A stretch of DNA of 64,000 nucleotides from Psychromonas sp. MME1 (GCF_041080865.1 NZ_CP160906.1:806001-870000), one strand, 5' to 3'; counted from the stretch's first letter, positions 50,901-63,325 are shown. Numbers and translations: made by a program. Notes: generated by a model from the sequence alone, not told the origin.

Positions 50901-51266
50901 CCAGTATTGTTCACCGCAACGGCTATGATAGGTATGATTGCACTTGCTGGGATCGTGGTACGTAATTCTCTAGTTTTGATTGAATTTATCCAACAATCAT
51001 TACAACAGGGAAAAGATCTACAAAGTGCCTTGATTGAATCTGGTGCGGTACGTATGCGCCCTATTTTGTTAACAGCAGGCACAACGTTATTAGGCAATAT
51101 TGTTATTACATTAGATCCCATTTTTAATGGATTAGCTTGGGCAATTATTTTTGGGATCACTGCATCAACCGTATTTACACTATTGGTTGTACCTATTGTC
51201 TATAATCTTGCCTATAAAGATGTTGAAGGCCATGGCTTGCCACAAATAACGGAGGAAGGCGCATGA
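47946..51266 (+). CDS. RND efflux transporter, permease subunit
   Basis: A 1106-residue AcrB-type permease: TM1 near residues 15-35 (FLPPILILLTLIIGGFSLWL), a large periplasmic loop, TM2-6 (about 340-510), TM7 near 540, a second loop and TM8-12 (about 920-1090). The paired aspartates needed for proton coupling are present in TM4, in LGLIVDDPIASIDNIER; a proline follows where Ala is usual. It is longer than AcrB (about 1049). The substrate is unknown; in this sulfide-related operon it might export a sulfur-containing or related toxic compound. Overlaps the adaptor gene by 4 bp (ATGA). Confidence 0.93.
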   Translation: MEKPLAKGLVARVMNSFLPPILILLTLIIGGFSLWLTPKEEDPQIVVPMADVLIEAPGLSAKQIEKQITEPLEKLVSAIDGVEYVYSSSQEGNAQITVRYFVGEGRESALVKLYNKLYSNQDLIPPSVQNWIVKPVEIDDVPIVVAALYSTNPTEISAYQLRRIAEQATQGLKALEYTNSVNIIGGQPRNIEITFDSSAMASRKTTIADVQRAVQLTNSKQNAGTIHVNGLRYELESGLFFSKASELNNLVVNVVNGKAVYLQDIATIIDAPTEPHSDTWIRYGSAERSASDPLPAVFISVAKQKGANAVDVAESVLRELDELKQSQFPDVVEVDIIRNYGQTAANKVSNLVSSLAISILTVVVFIGLFLNWRSALVVGIAIPISYGAALGLDLAFGYSINRVTLFALILSLGLIVDDPIASIDNIERYLKRHDLSRTKAIVLAMAEIRSALLMSTVAIVIVFTPMFFITGMMGPYMAPLAFNVPISVMFSTFVAFMITPWLAKKILSKAEQEGAYEVESTLLYKGYKRLLMPMLTSKARSWGFLVLVACIFVIAALLPVLRYVPLKLLPYDNKNEFQLVLNMAENASFVDTSNVLRGFSDYLVRVPEVVSVSAFAGLASPMDFNGMVRHYFMRNLPHQGELRIVLAQKNRRSQQSHEIVTRLRRDLESIATQYNADIQLVEVPPGPPVMATISAEVYGEETTPYNKLQEQAKVIAARLARNEFVSEVDTSIQGDYQAWQFIVDSEKAALSGISIKDINATIMAANKGLVIGYLQAEREINPLPITIHLPSNERDKLDKILSLYVRGQAGISKQEIQGALFDAPQPLVQISELGAFRKRSVQQPIFHKNLKPVVYIYAEPIGLVPGEVIADVIADENAPSSTTAVPFSDRSYINNGAGDGWQVNSDITVIWSGEGEWKITIDVFRDLGIAYGAALLGVFIIMLVQTGLPAVSGIIMLAIPLTVIGIMPGFWLLNSFSAEIEGYPNPVLFTATAMIGMIALAGIVVRNSLVLIEFIQQSLQQGKDLQSALIESGAVRMRPILLTAGTTLLGNIVITLDPIFNGLAWAIIFGITASTVFTLLVVPIVYNLAYKDVEGHGLPQITEEGA

Positions 51267-52327
51267 AATATTCAAAAACTATATTAGCAGCAGGGCTGTT
51301 TTTAATATTGGCACTGTTATTCCTCTACATGGCGGGTTTTTTTACCACTAAATTAGCACAGCAGCAACACGAAGAGGTAAATGATATAGCTAATCTGGTG
51401 ACGATTAAACTCGCAACGAGAAATATAACTAATGAACGGCAGTTTGTAGCTATTGTAAATGCACAACAAAAAGCGATTCTTTCTTCGAGAATAACCGCAA
51501 AAATTGCTGAGGTATTAGTTGATGTGGGCGATAAGGTTGAACAAGGTGATATATTAATACGTTTAGAAGGTGCTGCTCTCAACGCGATAGTACGTCAAAC
51601 AGAACAGGCTTTGTCATCAGCACAAGCGCAACTAAATGTTGCGCGTAAAGAATTTCTACGTGCGCAGCAGTTATTAAATAAAAAGTTAATTTCACAAGCA
51701 CAATTTGATCAGGTCGAGTCTCAATTTAAAACGCAAAGTGCAAACTTTAAAAGTGCTAAGGCTTCTTTAGAGGAGGCTGAAACAACCTATGGCTATAGTT
51801 TAATTACCGCACCATTCTCTGGGGTAATAGATACGCGATCAATTTATGTTGGCGATACAGCAGTTCCTGGAATGGCTCTGCTTAGTCTATACAATCCACA
51901 AACCCTTCAATTACAAGCAAATATATCAGAATCATTAATTAATAAAGCAATGTTAAATAAAGTATTGCGCTATGAAATCCCAACCTTTGCAATAAAAGGG
52001 GAAGGGCAAGTCGTGACAGTTTCTCCTGCAACGGATAATAGTTCACATAGTTTTATTGTTAAAATAGCATTGAACCATCTAGATCAAGTTTTTCCTGGGA
52101 GTTATGGAAAAGTGTGGGTAGAAACCGACACCGATAATATTATCACTGTACCTGATGAAGCTATTTATAAGATTGGGCAAATTGATTATGTCAAGGTACT
52201 AGAAAATGAAAAAATACAAACTAAATTAGTGCAACTTGGAGAAGATAATAGAATACGTAAAGGATTAAAAGATGGCGATTTAGTCATTCTTAATCCGCTT
52301 AATCATCAACAACAAGTGTTGAAATAA
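51263..52327 (+). CDS. RND efflux periplasmic adaptor subunit
   Basis: 354 residues: an N-terminal membrane anchor (ILAAGLFLILALLFLYMAGFF), a lipoyl/barrel-sandwich domain (AQQKAILSSRITAKIAEVLVDVGDKVEQGDIL), an alpha-helical hairpin (about 110-175), the rest of the lipoyl domain (LITAPFSGVIDTRSIYVGDTA), a beta-barrel and a membrane-proximal domain. Works with the preceding permease; no outer-membrane channel gene is present, so a shared TolC is likely. Adaptor-after-permease order is less usual. Confidence 0.93.
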   Translation: MKYSKTILAAGLFLILALLFLYMAGFFTTKLAQQQHEEVNDIANLVTIKLATRNITNERQFVAIVNAQQKAILSSRITAKIAEVLVDVGDKVEQGDILIRLEGAALNAIVRQTEQALSSAQAQLNVARKEFLRAQQLLNKKLISQAQFDQVESQFKTQSANFKSAKASLEEAETTYGYSLITAPFSGVIDTRSIYVGDTAVPGMALLSLYNPQTLQLQANISESLINKAMLNKVLRYEIPTFAIKGEGQVVTVSPATDNSSHSFIVKIALNHLDQVFPGSYGKVWVETDTDNIITVPDEAIYKIGQIDYVKVLENEKIQTKLVQLGEDNRIRKGLKDGDLVILNPLNHQQQVLK

Positions 52328-52333
52328 AAATAG

Positions 52334-52356
52334 AAAACCATTTTTGAATGGTTTTT
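52334..52356 (+). terminator. Terminator of the sulfide/RND operon
   Basis: AAAACCATT (52334-52342), loop TTTG, and AATGGTTTT followed by further Ts (52347-52356). It lies right after the adaptor stop and separates this operon from the rRNA promoters. Confidence 0.8.
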
Positions 52357-52429
52357 AGTCAAAGAACAGTGATTTTGTATGTTAAATATACAAACAGATT
52401 CGTGTTTGAATAAACTTGTCCATAAACAC

Positions 52430-52457
52430 TTGCCAATGTGATCGAAATCCCTATAAT
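52430..52457 (+). promoter_or_regulatory. rrn promoter P1
   Basis: TTGCCA at 52430-52435, 16-bp spacer and a perfect TATAAT at 52452-52457, followed by a GC-rich discriminator (GCGC), as is typical for growth-rate and ppGpp controlled rRNA promoters. Confidence 0.75.
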
Positions 52458-52554
52458 GCGCATCCACAGACACGGGGCGTAACGCAAGTTAGCCGCCAGG
52501 GTTTAGAATAAAAGAAACGCATTTATCGCTTCGTAAGAAATGTAAAATAAGACG

Positions 52555-52582
52555 TTGACATTGTTCGAAAGGCGCGTAATAT
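52555..52582 (+). promoter_or_regulatory. rrn promoter P2
   Basis: A consensus TTGACA at 52555-52560, 16-bp spacer and TAATAT at 52577-52582, with a C/G-rich start region after it. Confidence 0.75.
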
Positions 52583-52602
52583 ACGCACCTCGCCGCAAGG
52601 CA

Positions 52603-52613
52603 GCTCTTTAACA
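52603..52613 (+). promoter_or_regulatory. rRNA antitermination boxA in the leader
   Basis: GCTCTTTAACA matches the NusB/S10 boxA. Another copy is in the 16S-23S spacer at 54809-54819. Confidence 0.8.
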
Positions 52614-52891
52614 ATTTAATCAAACAATCTGTGTGGGCACTTATTGTTGATGTGATTTCAAATAATCAAAAAGTAACGCTTCTGCTTGCAGAAAGTTACA
52701 CCTAACTTGTTTAGGTAACATCAATAGAAGTGACACACGAATTAATTCATTTACATTGAAAGATTTATCTTTCAATGATTAACAGGCCAAATATTTATAT
52801 TTGGTGGTTAATTCAGAAAAAAAAAAGAACGTAAGTTCTTTAGTTTTAGTCAGTAATATTGAGTCGTATCGAAAGATACAAATTAAACTTT

Positions 52892-54436
<1,545 letters not shown>

Positions 54437-54514
54437 CGTAAAGAAATTCACAATAATGAGTGTTCACACAGATTGTTTGATTAGAATGATAAAGACGTAT
54501 GACAGGCCGTTATT

Positions 54515-54589
<75 letters not shown>

Positions 54590-54643
54590 ATTTCTTGTAA
54601 GTTTACTTGAAATTGTGAACAATCTGTTTATACAAACCATGTT

Positions 54644-54712
54644 GGGGCTATAGCTCAGCTGGGAGAGCGCCTGCCTTGCACGCAGGAGGTTTTATCCCGC
54701 TTAGCTCCACCA
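54644..54712 (+). tRNA. tRNA-Ala (TGC), truncated in the T-arm
   Basis: The acceptor stem, D-arm and anticodon arm (CTTGCAC loop, anticodon TGC) and the 3' CCA are intact. After AGGAGG the sequence continues TTTTATCCCGC, so the 5' strand of the T-stem and part of its loop are missing: 69 nt instead of 76. As written it cannot form a T-arm and is likely nonfunctional or misassembled. Confidence 0.85.
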
Positions 54713-54758
54713 CTTACATTAGTAAGTGTACCAACATGAACCTCTTTTAGAGGGAGAG

Positions 54759-54798
54759 GCTTAAGATAAGTTAGATAATTTATCTTAAGCTTTTTTTT
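54759..54798 (+). terminator. Terminator-like hairpin inside the 16S-23S spacer
   Basis: GCTTAAGATAA (54759-54769) and TTATCTTAAGC (54780-54790) form an 11-bp stem, followed by eight Ts. It lies between tRNA-Ala and 23S, a few bases before a boxA. In an rRNA operon antitermination would need to override it. Confidence 0.6.
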
Positions 54799-54808
54799 AC
54801 GAAAAGTT

Positions 54809-54819
54809 TGCTCTTTAAC
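54809..54819 (+). promoter_or_regulatory. boxA in the 16S-23S spacer
   Basis: GCTCTTTAACA, identical to the leader boxA core, placed upstream of 23S as in other gammaproteobacteria, for NusB-dependent antitermination across 23S. Confidence 0.75.
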
Positions 54820-55208
54820 AATTAGGAAAGCTGATAAAGTTCTGTTTGAACGTATCGATATAGATATCAATATGTTTAAACGAAACGAAATTGTTCTCAA
54901 TGATTAATTTATTAATCATTGTAATCAAGCAAAAATAAAAAGTTCATTTTTCACGTAGTGAAATGTGAACAGTACGTATCTACTCAATCATATGATTGAT
55001 AGGTGCACGAAAAACGAATGTTGTTTTTTGTATTGTAAAATATGAGAAATCGCAAGCGTCTTGGAAACGACATACAAAACAAAAATCAGTATTAAGTAGT
55101 GATGCCAAATGGTGTTGCCCACTCAGACATTGACAAAAAGACGTCAATCTCTTGTTGGGAACAATACCTAAAACGCGTCACTGCGTGACACTTTCTTAGG
55201 TGTTGTAT

Positions 55209-58096
<2,888 letters not shown>

Positions 58097-58205
58097 ACAA
58101 CACCTAAGACGTGTTGATGTAACCAAGAAAAAGTACGTTTGCGACAATATATTTTACAACTTGCAAGATTAAAGAATAATAGACAGCTTTTCTAATTAAC
58201 TTTTT

Positions 58206-58324
58206 AGCTTGGCGAACATAGCGCTGTGGTCCCACCTGATCCCATTCCGAACTCAGAAGTGAAACGCAGCTGCGCCGATGGTAGTGTGGGGTCTCCCCAT
58301 GTGAGAGTAGGTCATCGCCAAGCG
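58206..58324 (+). rRNA. rrf: 5S ribosomal RNA
   Basis: Begins AGCTTGGCGAACATAGCGC and ends in TCATCGCCAAGCG; the terminal helix GCTTGGCGA/TCGCCAAGC closes and the internal stretch ACTCAGAAGTGAAACGC and GTGTGGGGTCTCCCCATGTG is standard. Length about 119 nt. Confidence 0.95.
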
Positions 58325-58335
58325 CCTAATAAACG

Positions 58336-58376
58336 AAAAATCCCTGTTGACGATGTCAGCAGGGATTTTTTCTTTT
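58336..58376 (+). terminator. rrn operon terminator 1
   Basis: AAAAATCCCTG, a 13-nt loop and CAGGGATTTTTT, followed by more Ts. Directly after 5S. Confidence 0.9.
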
Positions 58377-58403
58377 TAGGGTACTGACGACGATGACCTG
58401 CTC

Positions 58404-58480
58404 GAGAGTAGGGCGAGTATCGCGACAGCAATGTGTCACGAGCGGGTGAGCGCTGCGAGCCCTTTCCATCGCCAAGCGCC
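58404..58480 (+). pseudogene. 5S rRNA 3'-end remnant, copy A
   Basis: GAGAGTAGG, the 5S 3' part, then an inserted segment of about 57 bp (CGAGTATCGCGACAGCAATG...), then TCGCCAAGCGCC, the 5S 3' terminus and flank. It is 77 bp and nearly repeated at 58550-58626. Not functional as 5S. Confidence 0.75.
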
Positions 58481-58481
58481 C

Positions 58482-58527
58482 AATTAAACAAACCCAGTAG
58501 GTCTTTTCTTACTGGGTTTGTTTAATT
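58482..58527 (+). terminator. Terminator 2, perfect 18-bp stem
   Basis: AATTAAACAAACCCAGTA (58482-58499) and its complement (58510-58527) with a 10-nt loop. It follows 5S remnant A as terminator 1 follows the real 5S. Confidence 0.75.
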
Positions 58528-58549
58528 CTGATGATTTATGACTACTCTT

Positions 58550-58626
58550 GAGAGTAGGGCGAGTATCGCGATAGCGATGTGTCACGAGCTTCGGTGCTCT
58601 GCGACGACTTTCCATTGCTAGACGCC
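58550..58626 (+). pseudogene. 5S rRNA 3'-end remnant, copy B
   Basis: The same composition as copy A (GAGAGTAGGG, the same inserted segment with changes, TTGCTAGACGCC end), 77 bp. Flanked downstream by terminator 3. The shared insert shows both come from one ancestor. Confidence 0.75.
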
Positions 58627-58636
58627 TATTTAGAAG

Positions 58637-58670
58637 AAGCCCTGATAGAAATATCAGGGCTTTTTTGCTT
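58637..58670 (+). terminator. Terminator 3
   Basis: AAGCCCTGATA, loop GAAA, TATCAGGGCTT and a T run: a strong intrinsic terminator after remnant B. Confidence 0.85.
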
Positions 58671-58727
58671 TTTAGAGACGATAAAAGTGGCCCATCAACG
58701 TCAAGCAAACTAACGGACCTTGCTCTC

Positions 58728-58863
58728 CTTCCCATTCCTAACTCAGAAGTGAAACGCAGCTGCGCTGATGGTACTTAGTTGCTCCTTGTTTCCTTGAACC
58801 TCGTTCAAGGGACTTCAATGCAAAAGGGTCTCCCCATGTGAGAGTAGGGCGGCGAATTTGGCG
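58728..58863 (+). pseudogene. 5S rRNA pseudogene with internal insertion, copy C
   Basis: CTTCCCATTCCTAACTCAGA and on to GAAACGCAGCTGCGCTGATGGTA match the 5S core (58220-58283) with point changes; then about 50 bp of foreign sequence containing the hairpin CCTTGAAC-CTC-GTTCAAGG (58792-58810) before the 5S sequence resumes with GGTCTCCCCATGTGAGAGTAGG and ends GGCGAATTTGGCG. The 5' end is too diverged to set. Confidence 0.75.
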
Positions 58864-59082
58864 CTAGCCAAGGTCTATGAGCGGGCTAAGCTCCGCGTGC
58901 CCTGGTTGTTTGTCGATAGGCAAGAGCCTCGAGCGGTCAACCTAATTGTCGCCTAATAGACCATAGCCAGATATTTGAATTTGAATTATGTTGATAACTT
59001 TTTTGTTGTGTTTTTGTATATTTAAAATAAATTGAGCTATATAATTCATTGAGTTTTTTGATTCAATAATATGGAATTTAAT
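58864..59082. other. Intergenic region before the carbonic anhydrase gene
   Basis: The first 80 bp still resemble downstream flank of a 5S copy (CTAGCCAAGGTC... GCCTAATAGACC). The rest is AT-rich and should hold the promoter of the next gene. No ORF. Confidence 0.4.
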
Positions 59083-59949
59083 ATGAAAAAAAATGTTCTC
59101 TTTCTTGTGCTTAATACTGTACTACTTCCCATTACAGCAAATGCTGAAAGTAACCATTCTAGTATTCACGAACAAGTTTCAGATCAAGTTATTGCAAAGC
59201 AGCGTGATACGTTGGCTATAAATACGAAAGATAAAGGATTTGGTCCTCAGTCTCCCCGTGATATAGACTCTATTTTAGGTAATAATCAGCGTTTCTTTTC
59301 TTCTGCTCCTCCTTATTCAAATATGAACCTATGTAATATTCATTTTCATAAAAATGCAGAACATAAAGGGGGAGAGTTTACAAAATATGCTGGTAATGGT
59401 GATGGACATGGTTATCAGAGTGGTTATATGTATTCCGGAATGCTTGAGCCTGATGAGTTAAAACCAGTTCATCAGGAGGTATGCCCAAGCAAACATGGCA
59501 ATCTGTCACCAGGTGATACGATTGAAGTGCATTATGTCTATTCAACTGCTCAAGTGTCTCCAGGTCCTACTTTAGCTTCTTGCTTAAGTGATTCAATTGT
59601 TAATCCTCAATTACGAGTAGAAACACAAGTTTATGTCTTGGTAAATGACAACAAAGCATTAGATTTTACTGATCTAACTAGCTATGGTTTGAATAATGGA
59701 TTATACCAAGCATTAAATATCCCTAGTAATACAGGTACTCCTATCCAATATGCAGGTTCAACTACTGGGCCAACATACAATGAACAGGCATCTCCCTTCC
59801 AAGTTACATGGAGTGTACGTCCTAGTATTGCGAAGGTTAATGTAGAGTCTGTTGGTGAATGGTGTAAAGGCAATGTCTTTAATGAAGATCATGCTCATGG
59901 TGTAAGAAATTTGGTTGTTAATCCAGCGCTTTTGTCAAAAATAGACTGA
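59083..59949 (+). CDS. Probable delta-class carbonic anhydrase, secreted
   Basis: 288 residues from the ATG at 59083 (MKKNVLFLVLNTVLLPITANA, a signal peptide; an in-frame ATG at 59071 is less likely). The mature protein has NLCNIHFHKNAEHKGGEF, with metal-ligand-like Cys and His residues, then YQSGYMYSGMLEPDELKP, SPGDTIEVHYVYSTA, LASCLSDSIVNPQLRVETQVYVLVND and a C-terminal NEDHAHGVRNLVVNP. I match these to the delta-class (cadmium-type) carbonic anhydrases from memory of bacterial members such as those in Legionella and Vibrio; this is not a database result. It would hydrate CO2 in the periplasm. It lies 164 bp from an aquaporin gene on the same strand. Confidence 0.68.
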   Translation: MKKNVLFLVLNTVLLPITANAESNHSSIHEQVSDQVIAKQRDTLAINTKDKGFGPQSPRDIDSILGNNQRFFSSAPPYSNMNLCNIHFHKNAEHKGGEFTKYAGNGDGHGYQSGYMYSGMLEPDELKPVHQEVCPSKHGNLSPGDTIEVHYVYSTAQVSPGPTLASCLSDSIVNPQLRVETQVYVLVNDNKALDFTDLTSYGLNNGLYQALNIPSNTGTPIQYAGSTTGPTYNEQASPFQVTWSVRPSIAKVNVESVGEWCKGNVFNEDHAHGVRNLVVNPALLSKID

Positions 59950-60113
59950 TAAATTTACTTTAAATTTATTTCTTGGTCTGTTTTTAGCTATTTTAATGTG
60001 ATTAAAATGTCATGTTGAGTTGTTTTTATAGATTCATCGTGCATAATTAAGCGTCATTAACTTTGCTGAGTTAGTGATATCAATGCAAATTATTTATTTT
60101 AAAAGGAATTAAA

Positions 60114-60815
60114 ATGACACTAATAAAAAAATTATCTGCTGAGTTTATTGGCACATTTTGGTTGGTATTAGGTGGTTGTGGGAGTGCAGTAATTGCTGCA
60201 GGCTTTCCTAATGTAGGCATTGGTCTGCTAGGGGTATCATTTGCATTTGGTTTAACCGTACTAACCATGGCATACGCAATTGGGCATATTTCTGGTTGCC
60301 ACCTAAATCCAGCTGTATCAATAGGTCTTTGGTCAGGTGGTCGTTTTCCTGTCAGTGAACTTGTACCCTATATTGTTGTGCAAGTTGCTGGCGGTTTAAC
60401 AGGCGCAGCTGTTTTATATGTTATTGCTTCAGGGCAAGCTGGCTTTGATATTTCAGCTGGATTTGCAACTAATGGATATGGTGAACACTCTCCTGGTGGA
60501 TATAGTTTAATTGCAGCCTTGGTTTGTGAAATTGTCATGACCTTTATGTTTCTCATTATTATTTTAGGGGCTACCGATAAACGTGCTCCGCAGGGATTTG
60601 CACCTATTGCGATTGGTTTAGGACTTACTTTAATTCATCTGATTAGTATTCCTGTAACTAATACTTCGGTCAACCCAGCAAGAAGTACTGGTGTTGCTAT
60701 TTTACAAGGTGATTGGGCATTATCGCAATTATGGCTCTTTTGGCTTGCGCCAATAGCTGGTGCTATGTTAGCTGGTGTTGTTTATAGATGGCTTGGATCT
60801 ACTAAAGAAGCGTAA
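60114..60815 (+). CDS. aqpZ: Aquaporin Z
   Basis: 233 residues, six membrane helices, with the two NPA motifs at residues 65-67 ([17 protein letters not shown]) and 187-189 ([11 protein letters not shown]). The Thr-Ser-Val before the second NPA and the Arg after it match AqpZ. It conducts water; some aquaporins also pass CO2, which makes its position next to a carbonic anhydrase notable, but this is inference only. Followed by a strong terminator. Confidence 0.95.
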   Translation: MTLIKKLSAEFIGTFWLVLGGCGSAVIAAGFPNVGIGLLGVSFAFGLTVLTMAYAIGHISGCHLNPAVSIGLWSGGRFPVSELVPYIVVQVAGGLTGAAVLYVIASGQAGFDISAGFATNGYGEHSPGGYSLIAALVCEIVMTFMFLIIILGATDKRAPQGFAPIAIGLGLTLIHLISIPVTNTSVNPARSTGVAILQGDWALSQLWLFWLAPIAGAMLAGVVYRWLGSTKEA

Positions 60816-60835
60816 AAATATTTGAAACTAGTATT

Positions 60836-60871
60836 AACGCTGTTTTTTTAAATAAAAAACAGCGTTTTTTT
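60836..60871. terminator. Terminator between aqpZ and ygbA
   Basis: AACGCTGTTTTTT, loop of a few bases, AAAAAACAGCGTT and a T run: works for aqpZ, and probably for convergent ygbA as well. Confidence 0.88.
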
Positions 60872-60875
60872 ATAT

Positions 60876-61253
60876 CTATTTTTTATTGTTGCGTTGATGT
60901 CGATTGGATGTTTTATGTGGAATATCCGTAGGTACAGTTTGCAATGAAAAAATATGTTTGCCTGCTAAAATTGGATGTTTAAGTAACATTCTTGGCCCTG
61001 CATACTGCATTATCTCTTTTGCCTGTATGCGTTGTTTGTTTTTATAACAGTGGATAGGGCATTTGTTGCATGAGGGTTTGTTTTGCCCGTAGGGACAACG
61101 ATCTAGCTTTTCATTCGCATAGTTTATAAACTCACTGCAGTTAAGACAAAGGGAGCTCTCTCCTTGTTGTCTATGGTGCCCATGACAATATATTTTGACC
61201 ATTGCTTCAATGGTTTTAAATTCAGTCGCTAAACGTCCAGTGAATACATACAT
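60876..61253 (-). CDS. ygbA: YgbA-like protein (nitrous oxide-stimulated promoter family)
   Basis: 125 residues with the family pattern RLATEFKTIEAMVKIYCHGHH, LCLNCSEFINYANEKLDRCPYG and CNKCPIHCYKNKQR, then MQYAGPRMLLKHP. The eight cysteines suggest metal or iron-sulfur binding. In E. coli ygbA is induced by nitric oxide through NsrR; whether this holds here is unknown. Family length is normal. Ends near the aqpZ terminator. Confidence 0.9.
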   Translation of the reverse strand: MYVFTGRLATEFKTIEAMVKIYCHGHHRQQGESSLCLNCSEFINYANEKLDRCPYGQNKPSCNKCPIHCYKNKQRIQAKEIMQYAGPRMLLKHPILAGKHIFSLQTVPTDIPHKTSNRHQRNNKK

Positions 61254-61334
61254 CGTTAATTTGACTCTTATCTATTAACCGTAAATAAAGTAGAATAGCT
61301 GTTTATCTATACCTTCACAATTGAGTATTTTGCT

Positions 61335-63257
61335 TTGATCTCATCTTTTTTTGCTCCTACGGGTCCTTTAAGCCAAAAATTGCCCCATTTTATTGCCCGT
61401 GATGCACAGCTAGAAATGGCTGAGGCTGTTGCCATAGCGATTAAAAATAGCAGCAATTTAGTGGTTGAAGCTGAAACTGGAACGGGGAAAACTTTTGCAT
61501 ATCTTGCTCCCACTCTTCTCTCTTTTGATAAGGATAAATCACCAAAAATTATTGTTTCAACAGGGAGTAAAGCGTTACAAGAACAACTTTTTATTAAAGA
61601 TTTACCAATTCTAATCGAAACGACCCGGTTTACTGGCTCTGTCGCTTTATTAAAGGGGCGCAGTAACTATCTCTGTAACGAACGTTTAAATCGCTTTATG
61701 CTGGAAACTAAACATAAAGATCAGCATATGCATACGGAGCTAGTGAAAGTTAAGAATTGGTCACTGGCAACCCGTGTTGGTGATATTGCTGAAATTAATG
61801 ATTTAGCCGAAGATGCCGCAATCATTCCTGCTATCACGAGTAACAATGATAATTGTTTAGGTCGTCAGTGCCCGAGCTTTGATGACTGTTTTATCGTCAA
61901 AGCGCGTAAAAAAGCAATGCACTCTGATTTGATTGTTATTAATCATCATCTGTTTTTTGCCGATTTAGCCGTTAAGGAGACCGGTTTTGGTGAATTAATG
62001 CCTGAAGCTGGCGTCTATATTTTTGACGAAGCACATCAACTGCCTGACATTGCGAGTTTGTATTTCGGTGAATCTTTATCTAGCCGGCAATTAATCGATC
62101 TGGCCAAAGAGATTGATTTCGTTTATCGCAGTGAACTTAAAGAAGCAAAACAGATGGCTAAAGCGGCTGAACAATTGCGAATCTGCACACTCGATTTTCG
62201 TTTGGCCTTCGCCTTAGATAAAGGTAGCGGCAGTTGGCGAGATAAATCACGTGAGCGCATCATGCAATTGCATATGCAGCGATTATTACAGGTGATGGAT
62301 TTTCTGAAAGAGGTGATAGGTGATTTGTTAGGTAAAAGCGAAGTGTTAGATCACAGCTTCGATCGTCTAAACCAATTCACATTGTTGCTTAAAAAATTAA
62401 ATAGTGTCAATGAAACTGGTTTTAGTTATTGGTTTGATTGCTCCAAATTGCACTTTTCCTTAAATATTACCCCACTTAGTGTGGCGGATAGATTTCAATC
62501 CGAGTGCCAAAAGAAGCAGGCAGCATGGATTTTTACTTCAGCAACGTTATCAGTAAAAGGGCTGTTTGACCATTTTACAGAACTGCTTGGTTTACAAAAT
62601 AGCCAATGTTTACAATTAAGTAGCCCGTTTGATTATGCCAAACAAAGTTTATTTGTAGTACCTAGGTTATTGCCTGAGCCAGGAACCCCAGGCTTAGCCG
62701 AAAAACTAATTGAACAATTAGCACCAGTTATTCGTGCTAGTAAAGGGCGGTGCTTCTTTTTATGTACAAGCCATGCGATGATGAACCAATTGGCAAATGG
62801 CTTTAGGCAAACTCTCACCATGCCCGTACTTATACAAGGTGAAAAGAGTAAACAGGCATTGCTCGATGAATTTATTAGTCATGGTAATGCGTTGTTAGTT
62901 GCAACGGGGAGTTTTTGGGAAGGAGTCGATGTGCGTGGGCAGGTTTTATCCTGTGTTATTATTGATAAAATTCCTTTTACCTCTCCCGATGAACCTTTAC
63001 TTAAAGCAAGAATTGAAGACGCACAATTGAAGGGAAAAGATCCGTTTTCAGATGTACAATTACCGCAAGCAGTGATTACCTTCAAACAAGGAATTGGTCG
63101 CTTAATTCGTGCAGAGCAAGACCGAGGCGTTATAATTGTTTGTGATAACCGTTTAGTGACACGTAAATATGGAAATTTATTTCTTAATAGTTTACCGTGC
63201 ATGCCACGTACGCGATCCCTTGATAATGCGATTGCTTTTTTAGAAACAATTGATTAG
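61335..63257 (+). CDS. yoaA: ATP-dependent DNA helicase YoaA (DinG/XPD family)
   Basis: 640 residues, starting at TTG 61335. Walker A is AETGTGKT at residues 46-53; the iron-sulfur cluster cysteines are C114, C174, C179 and C185; DEAH box is in VYIFDEAHQLPD; motifs III-VI include FTSATLSVKG, GSFWEGVDVRG and FKQGIGRLIRAEQDRG. It is a 5'-3' helicase that in E. coli works with the HolC clamp-loader subunit in repair. Its place next to tsaB (yeaZ) is as in E. coli. Confidence 0.95.
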   Translation: MISSFFAPTGPLSQKLPHFIARDAQLEMAEAVAIAIKNSSNLVVEAETGTGKTFAYLAPTLLSFDKDKSPKIIVSTGSKALQEQLFIKDLPILIETTRFTGSVALLKGRSNYLCNERLNRFMLETKHKDQHMHTELVKVKNWSLATRVGDIAEINDLAEDAAIIPAITSNNDNCLGRQCPSFDDCFIVKARKKAMHSDLIVINHHLFFADLAVKETGFGELMPEAGVYIFDEAHQLPDIASLYFGESLSSRQLIDLAKEIDFVYRSELKEAKQMAKAAEQLRICTLDFRLAFALDKGSGSWRDKSRERIMQLHMQRLLQVMDFLKEVIGDLLGKSEVLDHSFDRLNQFTLLLKKLNSVNETGFSYWFDCSKLHFSLNITPLSVADRFQSECQKKQAAWIFTSATLSVKGLFDHFTELLGLQNSQCLQLSSPFDYAKQSLFVVPRLLPEPGTPGLAEKLIEQLAPVIRASKGRCFFLCTSHAMMNQLANGFRQTLTMPVLIQGEKSKQALLDEFISHGNALLVATGSFWEGVDVRGQVLSCVIIDKIPFTSPDEPLLKARIEDAQLKGKDPFSDVQLPQAVITFKQGIGRLIRAEQDRGVIIVCDNRLVTRKYGNLFLNSLPCMPRTRSLDNAIAFLETID

Positions 63258-63325
63258 AAAATAAAGTCTTAAACCTGTTGCTGATAAATGTTATACAGGC
63301 ATGATAGATAAGAGATAAAGTAACT

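Noticed and set aside
50735-51160. 141-residue minus-strand ORF inside the RND permease gene
   Set aside because: It is a shadow of a well-supported coding gene, with no homology signs.
58484-58735. 83-residue minus-strand ORF downstream of 5S
   Set aside because: It overlaps the 5S remnants and terminators; composition is not protein-like.
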